Assembly (NCBI GenBank): GCA_026419775.2 | Contig: JAOPGA020000365.1 | Location: forward strand, 29,392 to 93,391 | Direction of reading: 5' to 3' | DNA length: 64,000 nt | Origin: Acrasis kona | Taxonomy: Eukaryota; Heterolobosea; Eutetramitea; Acrasida; Acrasidae | Part shown: piece after piece, positions 34,293 to 43,373 of the stretch | Layout: the number at the start of each line of letters is the position of its first letter | How positions within the stretch are numbered: the first letter of the stretch is position 1 | The notes under the pieces: generated by a model | The model's input: only the letters and a program-made list of their open reading frames with translations | Told to the model about the DNA's origin: nothing | Database searches by the model: none | Made by a program: the position numbers and the translations under genes

Positions 34293-35624
34293 ATGTCCGA
34301 CAACCCGACGAGCAAGTACCAGACGTATATTTATACTGGCATGTCTATTTTAATGACAGCAGCAATGTTTGTAACCTCAAGCGCAAGGACGAAGAATCAA
34401 AAGTCATTTGTACCGAAATTTCAACTAGTAATGGGTGGAATTCAAACAGTTGCTGCACATTTCCTTTATAGCTCAAATGCAGCATTTCCTTTACTAGGGT
34501 TCGCTGGTCATGCAGCTCTTCAATGTGGATCGTTCTTCTATTTATACTCTTGGCCAAAGCATAAAACTTTGAAGCCCTTATGGTATAAATCGCTCATTAC
34601 ATGGCCGGCGGTATGGTATTTTGCATCAACATGGTTTGGAATTCCCTTCGCCGCCATGAACCCAATATTGGGGTTAGTTGATGTCAACTTGCAGACACCA
34701 TTCACCGCTATATCTCTTTCATTAGGTGCACTAGGAATGTACCATTCACTTGTTAATCCTACGTTCTGTGGTGAAGTCGTACACATTGACCACCGAGTAG
34801 GGAAATCCTTAATGATACAACCCAATGACCAGGAACCAGTCTTGTGTAGAGTTCTGGCCCATGATAAAATGCAAGGAGAACAAGATTCTCACTTGAACAT
34901 CTTCCAAATCACAGATCCGCATCTGGGTCCATTCATGTCTGTCAAAAGACTCAAAGACATTTGTCAAAAAGCAGTACTTGCTGTGCAAACAGGTCAGGTC
35001 GACTTGGTGTTCATCACTGGTGATATGGAAACAGTTGAGACCCATGATGACGAGTTCGCCTTAACAAGAGCTCTGGAGCCACTACTGGCCATTAAAGGAA
35101 GCGTGTACGCTTGTCTCGGTAACCACGACTACGAGACGTACGAAAGATCAAAAAAAGCATTTCTTGATAATGGCATCAAACTACTCGAAGACGACCAAAT
35201 TGTAGTGGACACAAAGCTCGGTCCGGTGCAAATCATTGGTAGCTCTTTTACGTTTGGAGGGAATGACGTGGCAAAGAAACACGTCGAGAGGTTGTGCGAA
35301 AAGTTCAAAAAACTTGAACATACAAAAGCGAGGTTCATGTTAATACATAATCCATCCGTGTTTAGTTATATTCCGAAGGACGAACATGTCTGTGTGTGGT
35401 CTGGTCATCTCCATGGTGGTCAAATTGGATTCCGAAGGTGGACCATATTACAATTGTTGGCCAAGAGTCCCTTGTTGAAGAGAATGAAGACAGAGTTCCC
35501 TGACCAAGGTTTGTACGCAAGAGGTAGGAATCAGTTGTATGCTCATCGCGGAACGGGTCATTACGGATTCCCGCTAAGACTTGGCGTAACAAGCGAACAA
35601 AGTTTGCATAAAGTTTATATTTAA
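34293..35624 (+). CDS. Membrane-anchored calcineurin-like metallophosphoesterase
   Basis: 443 residues from ATG 34293, no intron. About four to five N-terminal hydrophobic helices (e.g. SILMTAAMFVTSS, FPLLGFAGHAALQCGSFFYL) precede a metallophosphoesterase domain with all metal motifs: ITDPHLGP (D-x-H), FITGDMETVE (GD), CLGNHDYE (GNHD), MLIHNPS (H) and SGHLHGGQIG (GHxH). It resembles the bacterial YkuE/eukaryotic TMPPE-like group. Substrate is unknown; lipid phosphoesters are plausible given membrane anchoring. The ATG is downstream of an open frame, but an upstream in-frame ATG is absent. Confidence 0.88.
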   Translation: MSDNPTSKYQTYIYTGMSILMTAAMFVTSSARTKNQKSFVPKFQLVMGGIQTVAAHFLYSSNAAFPLLGFAGHAALQCGSFFYLYSWPKHKTLKPLWYKSLITWPAVWYFASTWFGIPFAAMNPILGLVDVNLQTPFTAISLSLGALGMYHSLVNPTFCGEVVHIDHRVGKSLMIQPNDQEPVLCRVLAHDKMQGEQDSHLNIFQITDPHLGPFMSVKRLKDICQKAVLAVQTGQVDLVFITGDMETVETHDDEFALTRALEPLLAIKGSVYACLGNHDYETYERSKKAFLDNGIKLLEDDQIVVDTKLGPVQIIGSSFTFGGNDVAKKHVERLCEKFKKLEHTKARFMLIHNPSVFSYIPKDEHVCVWSGHLHGGQIGFRRWTILQLLAKSPLLKRMKTEFPDQGLYARGRNQLYAHRGTGHYGFPLRLGVTSEQSLHKVYI

Positions 35625-35694
35625 ATATTTTATTGTTTGTTCCGTTCTAATGTCCACTTCTAATCTTGTATGAGGACAAAATAGTCAACCGGCC

Positions 35695-36486
35695 ATGCAG
35701 TCAAGTAGTACACGCAAGAGTAGTTGGTCTTATAATGGCACCACCATCACCGAAAAGGATCTTGATGATTTGAAGATTGAATATCAAGCTATGCAAACCC
35801 CAGAATGGTCTGTAATCAAAGAAACAAAAAACTTGAAAGTGTACAGAAAACATGGCAACAAACTTTTTACGTTCAAATCATACATGTATTTCGATGGCAT
35901 TCCAACAGAGGTAGTTTATGCCCTTAGTTGCGACCTAAAAGTTAGACAATTATGGGATCCAGTGTACATTCAAGTGAAAGATGTTGAAAGATTAGACGAA
36001 GAAGCCGACGTGATTTACACACAACTCAGGTCACCAAAACCCGTCACAAACAGAGACAGCTGCTTATTACGTGTAACTAAAATGAAAAAAAATGAAGACA
36101 AATCAACAAAACAATTTGATAACAAAACATTCATTGTATTTATGAGAACAACTTCACACGAAAAATGCCCAGTTACACCCCAATTTGTCCGCGTCACTGC
36201 ACCCGTACATGCCTACTACATTGAACCAACAAAGAATGGTTGTTGTATGTTTGTGTTGTCCGAACACGATCTAGGTGGTTACATTCCTCAATTTGTCATC
36301 AACCTAATTGCATCAAGATCTCCGGTACAGTGGTATACGAGCGTTGCCGACGTAAGCAACAAAGTATACAATAACATTAAGAAAGACATGATTACCATAG
36401 ACCAATATAAATCAAATCAAGACGATGTCTCTAGCATAATATCTAAACAGGGGGGCTTCAACACATTTATCAAAAGTAAATTATAA
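35695..36486 (+). CDS. START-domain lipid-binding protein
   Basis: 263 residues, single exon. Residues ~30-245 form one START domain: LKVYRKHG, MYFDGIPTEVVYALSCDLKVRQLWDP, then SPKPVTNRDSCLLRVT, HAYYIEPTKNGCCMFVLSEHDLGGYIPQFVINLIAS, ending in the C-terminal helix. It is most like the PCTP/STARD2-STARD10 minimal type, so it probably transfers phospholipid between membranes in the cytosol. No signal peptide or other domain. Starts 70 bp after the phosphoesterase gene on the same strand; a functional link between a membrane phosphoesterase and a lipid carrier is possible but unproven. Confidence 0.88.
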   Translation: MQSSSTRKSSWSYNGTTITEKDLDDLKIEYQAMQTPEWSVIKETKNLKVYRKHGNKLFTFKSYMYFDGIPTEVVYALSCDLKVRQLWDPVYIQVKDVERLDEEADVIYTQLRSPKPVTNRDSCLLRVTKMKKNEDKSTKQFDNKTFIVFMRTTSHEKCPVTPQFVRVTAPVHAYYIEPTKNGCCMFVLSEHDLGGYIPQFVINLIASRSPVQWYTSVADVSNKVYNNIKKDMITIDQYKSNQDDVSSIISKQGGFNTFIKSKL

Positions 36487-36632
36487 TTATGTTCTTTGTG
36501 TGTTTTTACTTCTGTTCAAATAGTACTATTTTGTCTATTGGACTTGTCTGCTTTACAATTTGAAGCTTCAACAATCAGGAGTCTCCTACCATATCCCGTG
36601 AGTTTTCTCAATCAAAAACGTAAACAAAAGAT

Positions 36633-37334
36633 ATGGTTTACCTTAGAGAAGATCACAAGGAAGTTGATTCACAAAAACTACACCAATTTATAACACAAAA
36701 TCCTTTGGGTATAATCACAACGGCGATTGCATCCCAAGAATATCCAAAAATCCAATCGACACACATTCCCTGGGTTTTAGATGCCAAAGATGATTCCAAC
36801 TGCTACATACGTGGTCATATGGCTCGACAAAATCCACATGCAAAGGCTCTCATTTTGGAAGCCTCAAAAAATCCAGGTGGAAAGCTTGAAGAGGAAGTCG
36901 TGGTACTTTTTCAAAGCCCTGTAAACCATTACATTACACCAAAGTTCTATACTGAAACTAAACCTTCAACCGGTAAGGTAGTCCCTACATGGAATTACAA
37001 AACTGTCGAGGTGAGAGGATTTGCTACAGTATTCTACAACTCCAAAGACCAGAAAGCAAAGGACTTCTTATCTCAACAAGTTGAAGAATTATCAAATCAA
37101 TCCGAATCACTAATTATGGGACATAATGGAGAAGACGGTCCTGAGCCATGGTTGGTATCTGATGCACCAAGAAACTACATTGACATTTTGTTGAAATCCA
37201 TAATTGGTATTGAAATAAAAGTGACCTCAATTGGAGGTAGATTTAAAATGAGTCAAGAATTGAGTGAAGGAGACAGAACTGGAGTAGTCAAAGGATTTGA
37301 ATCCCTCAACAATGAAGTATGTTGTAACTATTAG
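36633..37334 (+). pseudogene. PaiB-like FMN-binding protein, 3' end displaced by an LTR element
   Basis: The ORF matches the PaiB/FMN_bind_2 family: NPLGIITTAIASQEYPKIQSTHIPWVL, RGHMARQNPHAK, VPTWNYKTVEVRGFA, and KFKMSQ-type ending RFKMSQELSEGDRTGVVKGFE. In this family the protein binds FMN in a split-barrel dimer; bacterial PaiB regulates sporulation and protease genes. The native frame runs to Val at 37317-37319 and then enters the LTR, adding four foreign residues before a stop at 37332-37334. The original last 16 codons plus stop are found on the far side of the element at 39788-39838. Only the C-terminal helix tip is lost, so the truncated product might keep some activity. The family's patchy distribution is compatible with old lateral transfer. 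Confidence 0.85.
37315..37319 (+). repeat. Target-site duplication, left copy
   Basis: AAGTA immediately before the 5' LTR, repeated at 39783-39787 after the 3' LTR. A 5-bp duplication is typical of Ty3/Gypsy and Ty1/Copia integrase. Confidence 0.92.
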
Positions 37335-37491
37335 AGTTACGTAATTGGATCGATCGGAGAACAAGTTATCCCGCAGATCCGCAGGAACCAGTATAAAATC
37401 AAAGTGATATTGTTAAATAAAATAATAATTATATTGACTGCTCACTACCGTGTGCTCATTTACTTACCTTATCTACCCAATATTTATTACA
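37320..37491 (+). repeat. 5' LTR, 172 bp
   Basis: Starts TGTTGTAACT and ends TTTATTACA. It contains a TATA-like word (AGTATAAAATC near 37392) and an A-rich AATAAAATAATAA tract that can serve as the poly(A) signal, so promoter and terminator functions fit within 172 bp. Confidence 0.93.
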
Positions 37492-37535
37492 TTTTTTGAG
37501 CAAGCCTATCGTACCTTAGTACGGATATAATTATC

Positions 37536-38882
37536 ATGAGCGAGAGAAATGAGGATAAAGTAGAGAGAGCTAAGAAATCGGTGAAGACCAAACAGAGCAT
37601 CAAGGACCCTTTAAACATGATGGATGTGACGAGAAGCCCAAATTATAAGCCAAAACTATTTAGGCAACCGGAATCTAGCGAGGAGGAATCCGAAAACAAG
37701 AAGAGGAAGGTCACCTCCGACACCAATTCTGAAGAAGAATCAGTAGAAGATGAGTCAGAAAAAGAGGTATCGGAAGAAGAAGAAGAGGAAGATCAGCAAT
37801 TAGAAGAAGATGGGGAGGCGATAATAAAGACTCCAATCAAAGGAAAGGTCTCCAAAACTTTTAGCGAGGAGGAGCTAGCTTTAAGAGCAGCATTGGAGGA
37901 CCCTCACACGAAAGAAGAGTTGGAAAAATGGTCAGAGATGGTACCTAATGATCCGGATCGACGAAAAGCATTGGCTCTAGTAACAATGGCCACCACTTTA
38001 GAGGAAGTTGTGAACATAAAAAATCTGTCTACAGTACAGCAAGCTTTCGAAGATGTGGGATTCAACAAGATCACGGCCCGTATAAATGCTGCGGAAGCAA
38101 TCAGGAACATTCGCGCATATTTAGAAAAGAAAAACCTAGAGATATTGGTGGATCCGCTCTGTAGCATTCGATCGGATAAGGAGATGGTTCACTACAGAAA
38201 GAGGAAATCATCTTACGAAGACGCCCCAAAGATAAGAGAGTCCCACGTAGTAGATGATTTGGGATTGCTACAAGACTACTTGGCCAACAAAACAGTTCCT
38301 CACTCCGACTATCTACCATTATTGATAGATCTGTGCCCTCCACGTAAAGGTTCCATTGTGAAGGCAACTTTAGAGACCCCANAGTTTAAAGATGCCACAT
38401 GGAAAACAATCAAACAAGCGATCCCGGAGCTAATCACAAACAAATCACGAGGCCATTTTATGAGTGACTACTACTCCATTAGTATCAACCGAGGGGATAA
38501 AATACCGGATTTTAATAGAATGTTTTCGAATCAGGTAGAGACCTTAAACATTCCGTCGAAGCAAAGTATCCAGGATTTCGCACGAGTGTTACCAGAAAGA
38601 CATCGCGCCACAGTAGTAGCGTTCATACAAACAAATGGAGCTTGTGCCTTAGACGATGTGATGGCACACATCGAATCAATCTATAATGTGGACGGGGATA
38701 GGTGTTACATTAAACCGAAAACAAGACCGAAGCAGGAGCATGGTCAGAAGAAGGAGGAAAAAAGAGANAAGGCAGTAGGCAGTGTCCAACCCAAGGCCGA
38801 ACAAAAAAGACTGTTGAATCGAAACTGTTGGAAATGTAACACGCCCGGACATATTCAGGAAAAATGTAGAAAAGAGTATTGA
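37536..38882 (+). CDS. gag: Retrotransposon Gag-like protein with one zinc knuckle
   Basis: 448 residues. The N-terminal third is highly charged (runs of Glu and Lys). The middle is helical and resembles a retrotransposon capsid domain without clear sequence identity. The C-terminus has a CCHC knuckle, CWKCNTPGHIQEKC (CX2CX4HX4C), for nucleic-acid binding, preceded by a basic stretch. The frame closes with TGA just after the knuckle, so no pol fusion follows. Two N bases (38382, 38768) leave two residues undetermined. Gag of such elements forms the particle that packages the RNA. Confidence 0.85.
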   Translation: MSERNEDKVERAKKSVKTKQSIKDPLNMMDVTRSPNYKPKLFRQPESSEEESENKKRKVTSDTNSEEESVEDESEKEVSEEEEEEDQQLEEDGEAIIKTPIKGKVSKTFSEEELALRAALEDPHTKEELEKWSEMVPNDPDRRKALALVTMATTLEEVVNIKNLSTVQQAFEDVGFNKITARINAAEAIRNIRAYLEKKNLEILVDPLCSIRSDKEMVHYRKRKSSYEDAPKIRESHVVDDLGLLQDYLANKTVPHSDYLPLLIDLCPPRKGSIVKATLETPXFKDATWKTIKQAIPELITNKSRGHFMSDYYSISINRGDKIPDFNRMFSNQVETLNIPSKQSIQDFARVLPERHRATVVAFIQTNGACALDDVMAHIESIYNVDGDRCYIKPKTRPKQEHGQKKEEKRXKAVGSVQPKAEQKRLLNRNCWKCNTPGHIQEKCRKEY

Positions 38883-38932
38883 GCTAACTAAAGGAAAAAT
38901 TTCTCGCTGCTTCAGAACATCTGAAAAGAGTT

Positions 38933-39268
38933 ATGCTCAAGGAAAATCAGAACATCACTGATATCCCTCATAACCTTGACGAAGAAGTCCTCAAATTTCA
39001 AGACAAGTTGGACAATGATGAACTCGATGAGTTGGACGATGAGGAAATGGATGTTAATGATCTCAGTGATGCTCATTATAACCCCGACGACGNTGACGAG
39101 ATGGAAGATGACCATGAAATTATTGAGTCACCTGCTAAGAAACCTCGTCAATCAACGAAACAAAATTCAGGGAACCCAACACCAGTAGTGGTTAGAGATT
39201 CAGGTGGGGAGGGGCATGGTCACCCTCCAGTACCGCGCAAGAAGCCAAAGAAAATCTANTTTAGGTAG
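38933..39268 (+). CDS. Short acidic ORF inside the retroelement, possible integrase-tail relic
   Basis: 111 codons from ATG, in a different frame from gag, with two N positions (39093, 39259). The product is Asp/Glu-rich (DELDELDDEEMDVNDLSD) and ends with a Pro/Lys-rich segment (PPVPRKKPKK). The frame is open a little upstream (EHLKRVMLKENQN), which recalls the helical tail of Ty3-type integrases; this would fit an element derived by internal deletion of pol. That link is inference; the ORF may not be translated. Confidence 0.35.
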   Translation: MLKENQNITDIPHNLDEEVLKFQDKLDNDELDELDDEEMDVNDLSDAHYNPDDXDEMEDDHEIIESPAKKPRQSTKQNSGNPTPVVVRDSGGEGHGHPPVPRKKPKKIXFR

Positions 39269-39308
39269 ATATCAAATCTAGGTGAAGCAGTGCCTCCCTA
39301 GTAGGCTA

Positions 39309-39501
39309 AGAGTAGTACAGTCACTCTAGTCTAAAGAAATGAACGAAGAGTAGAATGGTCACTCTCGTGTAGTCAGAGTAGTATAGTCACTCTGTCCTAA
39401 ATGTGTTAACGAAGAGTAGTATGATCACTCTCGTAGACTAAGTGTAGTATAGTCACTCTGGTCTAGCACATGATGAGCACTAAGAGTAGTAAGGTCACTC
39501 T
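39309..39501 (+). repeat. Six 19-nt stem-forming repeats in the retroelement
   Basis: Copies start at 39309, 39347, 39375, 39413, 39441 and 39483. The consensus is AGAGTAGTATAGTCACTCT, in which AGAGT and ACTCT pair. Start-to-start spacing runs 38, 28, 38, 28, 42, so the array is built of a 66-bp dimer unit. It sits in non-coding sequence between the acidic ORF and the polypurine tract. Confidence 0.85.
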
Positions 39502-39610
39502 AGTTGCAAGAAATTGATACTGATGAAGTTGATGCTGATCACATCTCCTTGAGTATACAATTAATAGTAGTTGGTGAATTTCATTGTGATATTCACTTTC
39601 AAGGCAGGAG

Positions 39611-39782
39611 TGTTGTAACTATTAGAGTTACGTAATTGGATCGATCGGAGAACAAGTTATCCCGCAGATCCGCAGGAACCAGTATAAAATCAAAGTGATA
39701 TTGTTAAATAAAATAATAATTATATTGACTGCTCACTACCGTGTGCTCATTTACTTACCTTATCTACCCAATATTTATTACA
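39611..39782 (+). repeat. 3' LTR, 172 bp
   Basis: Same 172-bp sequence as the 5' LTR by eye, beginning TGTTGTAACT after the tract AAGGCAGGAG and ending ...TTATTACA before the right AAGTA target duplication. Confidence 0.93.
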
Positions 39783-39787
39783 AAGTA

Positions 39788-39838
39788 GGAAAACGCATGG
39801 CACAATCAGTCCAAGATGCTTGTCCTCATGGTAAATAA
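39788..39838 (+). pseudogene. Severed 3' end of the PaiB-like gene
   Basis: Seventeen codons (16 residues plus TAA) that continue the frame of the PaiB-like gene when the element and one AAGTA copy are removed: the residue order begins G-K-R-M-A. An AATAAA-type signal overlaps the stop (GGTAAATAAAA). This confirms that the element landed in a formerly intact gene of 245 residues. Confidence 0.85.
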
Positions 39839-39912
39839 AAATTTTGAACTCCGAAAATGTGGCGGATGTTGTTGTATTTTTGTAACGTTTTCATCACAAT
39901 AATAGAATTCAA

Positions 39913-40996
39913 ATGAAAGTAGCTTTGTGTGTCAAATGGTTCAATGTGGACGAACTTTTAGTACCCATGTTTCGTAAATACGAACAAGAACACGGTATTG
40001 AACCCTTGGAATTTGTTAGGTGTACTTCCCTAGAAGACGTCAGGAACGAAGTGCTTTCAAACAAAACCAAAATACTGTTTATTGACCCACCATCATCCAC
40101 AATAGAGCTTTGGAAGTTTGTTACAAGTAAAGAATCAACCATTGAAGTATGTGTACATTGTTTAAATGTCAATAACACCACACTTAAAGTGGGTGCACTC
40201 AAGTGCCGCGGGAGTTGATAAATTCTTCGCAACTTTTAAGCAACTTCCAGAGGATAACCTGACCTTTTTACAAAATGAGATCAAATTCACCAGAAGAGCT
40301 GGCAGTGTCACACCCCAAACCATGACTGAATACATTCTAATGATCATCCTGAATATGGAGCGAAGCATGAAGTCACTCTCTCAAAATTCTCTGAACCATG
40401 AGTGGCAATCTGATTATAACTGTAGACTATTAAGCGAGTGCAGAGTCGGCCTTATGGGCTATGGTGAGATTGGCAGAGAGATCGCCAACAAACTAAACTC
40501 TAATTTCAACATGAAAATAAATGTGTTGAAGAGAGGAGAGGCATCAAACGACTCTTCCGTCGATAAATGGTTCTCTAGCACCAGTGAAGGTGGTGTTGAA
40601 AAATTCTTGTCCAGTGATCTTGATTATATTGTTGCAATATTACCCTCCACAAAAGAAACCGTGGGCTTGTTGAATAACTCCATTCTTAAAAACTGTGAAC
40701 GCTCTAAACCTGTGTTCATTAATTTGGGAAGAGGCGATCTTGTTGGTGACCAAGATATTGTAACGGCTTTAGAAAATAAATGGATTAGATTTGCTGCGCT
40801 GGACGTGTTGTCTCAAGAGCCTCTACCTAAGGATAGTATCTTATGGGGTAGACAAGATCTTCTTGTGACGCCTCATTGCTCGTGTAAGACGAAGAGTATA
40901 GTCACTGAAATTGCCAAAGGATTTTATGAGAACATGAACTTATTTAAAAACAACCAACAGATGGTAAATCTTGTTGATTGGAAGAAGGAATATTAA
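39913..40996 (+). CDS. D-isomer-specific 2-hydroxyacid dehydrogenase
   Basis: Exons 39913-40146 and 40190-40996 (43-nt intron, phase 0) give 346 residues. The join restores the family motif WVHSSAAGVDKF. The Rossmann loop GLMGYGEIGREIA, the substrate/cofactor motif FINLGRGDLVGDQDIVTAL (Arg), the Glu in LSQEPLP and the catalytic His in TPHCSCKT complete the catalytic Arg-Glu-His set. Such enzymes reduce 2-oxoacids such as hydroxypyruvate, glyoxylate or pyruvate with NAD(P)H; the exact substrate is not readable. The sequence around the loop lacks the usual second-strand acidic residue (NVLKRGE), hinting at NADPH use. Confidence 0.9.
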
Positions 40997-41114
40997 ACTC
41001 TCTTATTTATTATTATCTACTTGTTGTGCTTCTTGTTTTGACGGAGTGGCAAGTGTTAACATTATTACAAAATGAAAATATAAATGGAAATAACCAAATA
41101 TAACTTGTGGTAGG

Positions 41115-43049
41115 ATGAGGAATGCAACAGTCGTACTTATATTTGTACTAATCATCGCAAAGTTAATCAATTCACAATACACTTCTAGTGGACAAATACA
41201 AACATGCACAGCAACATCATCAACAGATTTGAACTGCAAACAAAAATTAGTCACATCATTTGCGTTGTCAGGATCATCGGTGTCTTTAAATTCTAAACTA
41301 GTAGGTGCCACTACGCAAACATCCGTTTCACCAAATTCTTTAACATACCCAATCTCAATCAAAATTTCAAGATCATCTCCAAGCATGATATATCCCTTAT
41401 ACTATAATCGTGATTACAACTCAAAACCAGTTGAGAAAATCATCTACACTCAAGATGTTATCGTATCTACTTGCAAATCTGGCTCAACAGATTCAAATCC
41501 TACTTGTGGATGGCAGTACGATTCAAGTGGAAACAAGATTGCATACAGTCAAGGATTTTGTTGCTCATGCTCGTTGAGTCAAGTATTAGGTTTAACAGGA
41601 GGAAATACTAGAGCGTCTCTTGGTTGTTCTTTATTCAAGACTCAACATTCCTCTGCATCATGTTTGGTTTTCGATCCCCTATGGTACAGTGGATATGAGA
41701 TAGGGCCGGGACAGAAAAACTTTGATATCACAGTTGCAATAACAGATACGTCACCAGGTGGGAAAACGACTACGATGGTTGTTAATCCATCAACTCCCAC
41801 TACTATAGATACCGCCACAGGCATCAAAGTGACACTCACTGGAGATTTTTCCAGTTATTCAAGCACACCATCTTTTGATAGTAAATATCTATTTGTGCCC
41901 ACAAGACCATCATCAAATATGAGGGTTAAAAATCCTCAAGCTTACAGTATGATATTAGAAAAAAGCTATACTGGCACTGATACTCAGTGTGATGTCATCG
42001 GCACAGGTTATCAAGGTTTCGCCCTTCAAGCCAACGGCTGTTCCGCCCAGCCTAACGCCTGCTTACAAAACCAACTGGAAGATTTCTATCAAAGAGATGC
42101 GAAAAAGATAGCTGCTGGCGAAATGCCTAACTATTTGTTACCTGCTTATGGAACAGCTTCTATTACCAATTCTAGTTCTAGGTATTCACTACAATACTAT
42201 ATCACGAATAGCGGCTCTTCTTTGGTCACTATAGAAATGGTAGCAGATAGCATATCATTTGTTACTGCTGTTAGTCCTGGGAAGATATTGAGTGCAATCA
42301 TATCATCATTTTCATCATTGTCGAGACAGGGTAGATTGCTGGTCATAACAAAGAATATTGGATCTATAGATGCTAGCTACACCCTAACACTAACTGATTG
42401 CTCCAGTAATGTTTTACCTGTAGCAGCAACCCAAATTCAAATGGGTGCTTCAGTCACTCTAACAAATACTCTGATAATAAATGTAAATACAGCATCCGAG
42501 ACTAAAAACACATGTACGTTAAAGCTTTTGGATGGTACAAGTGCTGTTCAAGATTCAGTCACTGTTTCGTTTACTGCAACAGATCAAGTCACATCTGTTC
42601 CTAATGCAAATAACCCACCAGATCAAAGCGGATCTACCTCGACTACTTCAAATGGCGGTGGTTCAGAATGCGCCTTGTAAGTTTCAACACCACATCAAAT
42701 ACTAATAACATATAGTTACGATATCGCTTGTTTAATACAACAACAAGTTTGGAGCAAAATAGCTGGATACTTGTCAGGAATTGTTGCAGTAGTTCTAATT
42801 GTGTTATTCTGTTGTGTCTTTACATACTGTGGTGGATGGAGATGGTTTTGCATGATCTTCAAGTGTTGTTTGAGTGCTAGAAAAGCATTACCTAATCCAG
42901 ATAAATTAGTAAAGAAAAAGAAAAAATCATATTCAAGTTCAGATGACAGTAGTGATGATAGTGAAGAGGAGTACCGCCGGAAACGTAGAGCAAGAAGTAG
43001 AAGAGCGAAAGAACGGAAGGCAAATAGAAGATCTATGTATTATGTGTAA
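41115..43049 (+). CDS. HAP2: HAP2/GCS1 gamete fusogen
   Basis: Exons 41115-42676 and 42716-43049 (39-nt intron, phase 2) give 631 residues. A signal peptide (MRNATVVLIFVLIIAKLINS) opens a cysteine-rich ectodomain. Diagnostic HAP2 signatures are the CGWQYDSSGNK...QGFCCSC segment and the following CLVFDPLWYSGYEIG stretch, then conserved cysteines through domain III (CDVIGTGYQGF, CTLKLLDG). A single membrane helix (GIVAVVLIVLFCCVFTYCGG) is followed by a basic, Ser/Asp-containing cytoplasmic tail (RRKRRARSRRAKERKANRR), typical of the family. HAP2 inserts into the partner gamete membrane and drives merger by a class II-type trimer hairpin. Without the intron the protein would end before its anchor, so splicing is needed for function. 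Confidence 0.94.
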
Positions 43050-43373
43050 TTCTAAATTAAATGTATTCTTGATATTTTTATCGAACTTAATAATTATATA
43101 GTGTTCAATTCACCATCTCTGGTGATTTAATTCCATCTTCTATTTCATGTTTTAAAAATTTCGCCCGAATGATTTGTGTAATAAAACTTCGGATTGCCTG
43201 ATAATTATATTATAATATAAATATTATTAAGCTTTTCTGTCATTTATAACTAATTCGTAAATGCCTTGAATCTTTTGTTGTGCTTCGTTGTTTGGTTCTC
43301 ACTTTCTTCATCATTTTGAACTGTGTTGCTAGTTTACCTCAATTACAATAATTATGTATTTAACACAAACACA
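43050..43373. other. AT-rich intergenic stretch, no gene seen
   Basis: About 320 bp with ATAATTATATTATAATATAA-type sequence near 43200. It carries the 3' end of HAP2 and the promoter of the next gene. Nothing else recognised. Confidence 0.4.

Larger units (their letters stand above)
37320..39782 (+). mobile_element. Non-autonomous gag-only LTR retrotransposon, 2463 bp
   Basis: Bounded by direct LTRs (37320-37491 and 39611-39782) that begin TG and end CA, and by AAGTA target duplications. Inside are one long gag-like ORF, a short acidic ORF, an array of 19-nt stem-forming repeats, and a purine-rich tract AAGGCAGGAG (39601-39610) directly before the 3' LTR that fits a polypurine tract. No protease, reverse transcriptase, RNase H or integrase domain is present, so movement must rely on an autonomous relative. 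No convincing tRNA primer-binding site is seen after the 5' LTR. LTRs appear identical by eye, which indicates very recent insertion. Four N positions (38382, 38768, 39093, 39259) fall only within this element. Confidence 0.93.

Noticed and set aside
36633-37334. Natural C-terminus VCCNY of the PaiB-like protein
   Set aside because: The last four residues and the stop are LTR sequence; the native end is beyond the element.
39309-39501. Repeat array resembling a CRISPR
   Set aside because: The genome is eukaryotic, spacing alternates 38/28 bp, spacers are too short and the array lies inside an LTR element.
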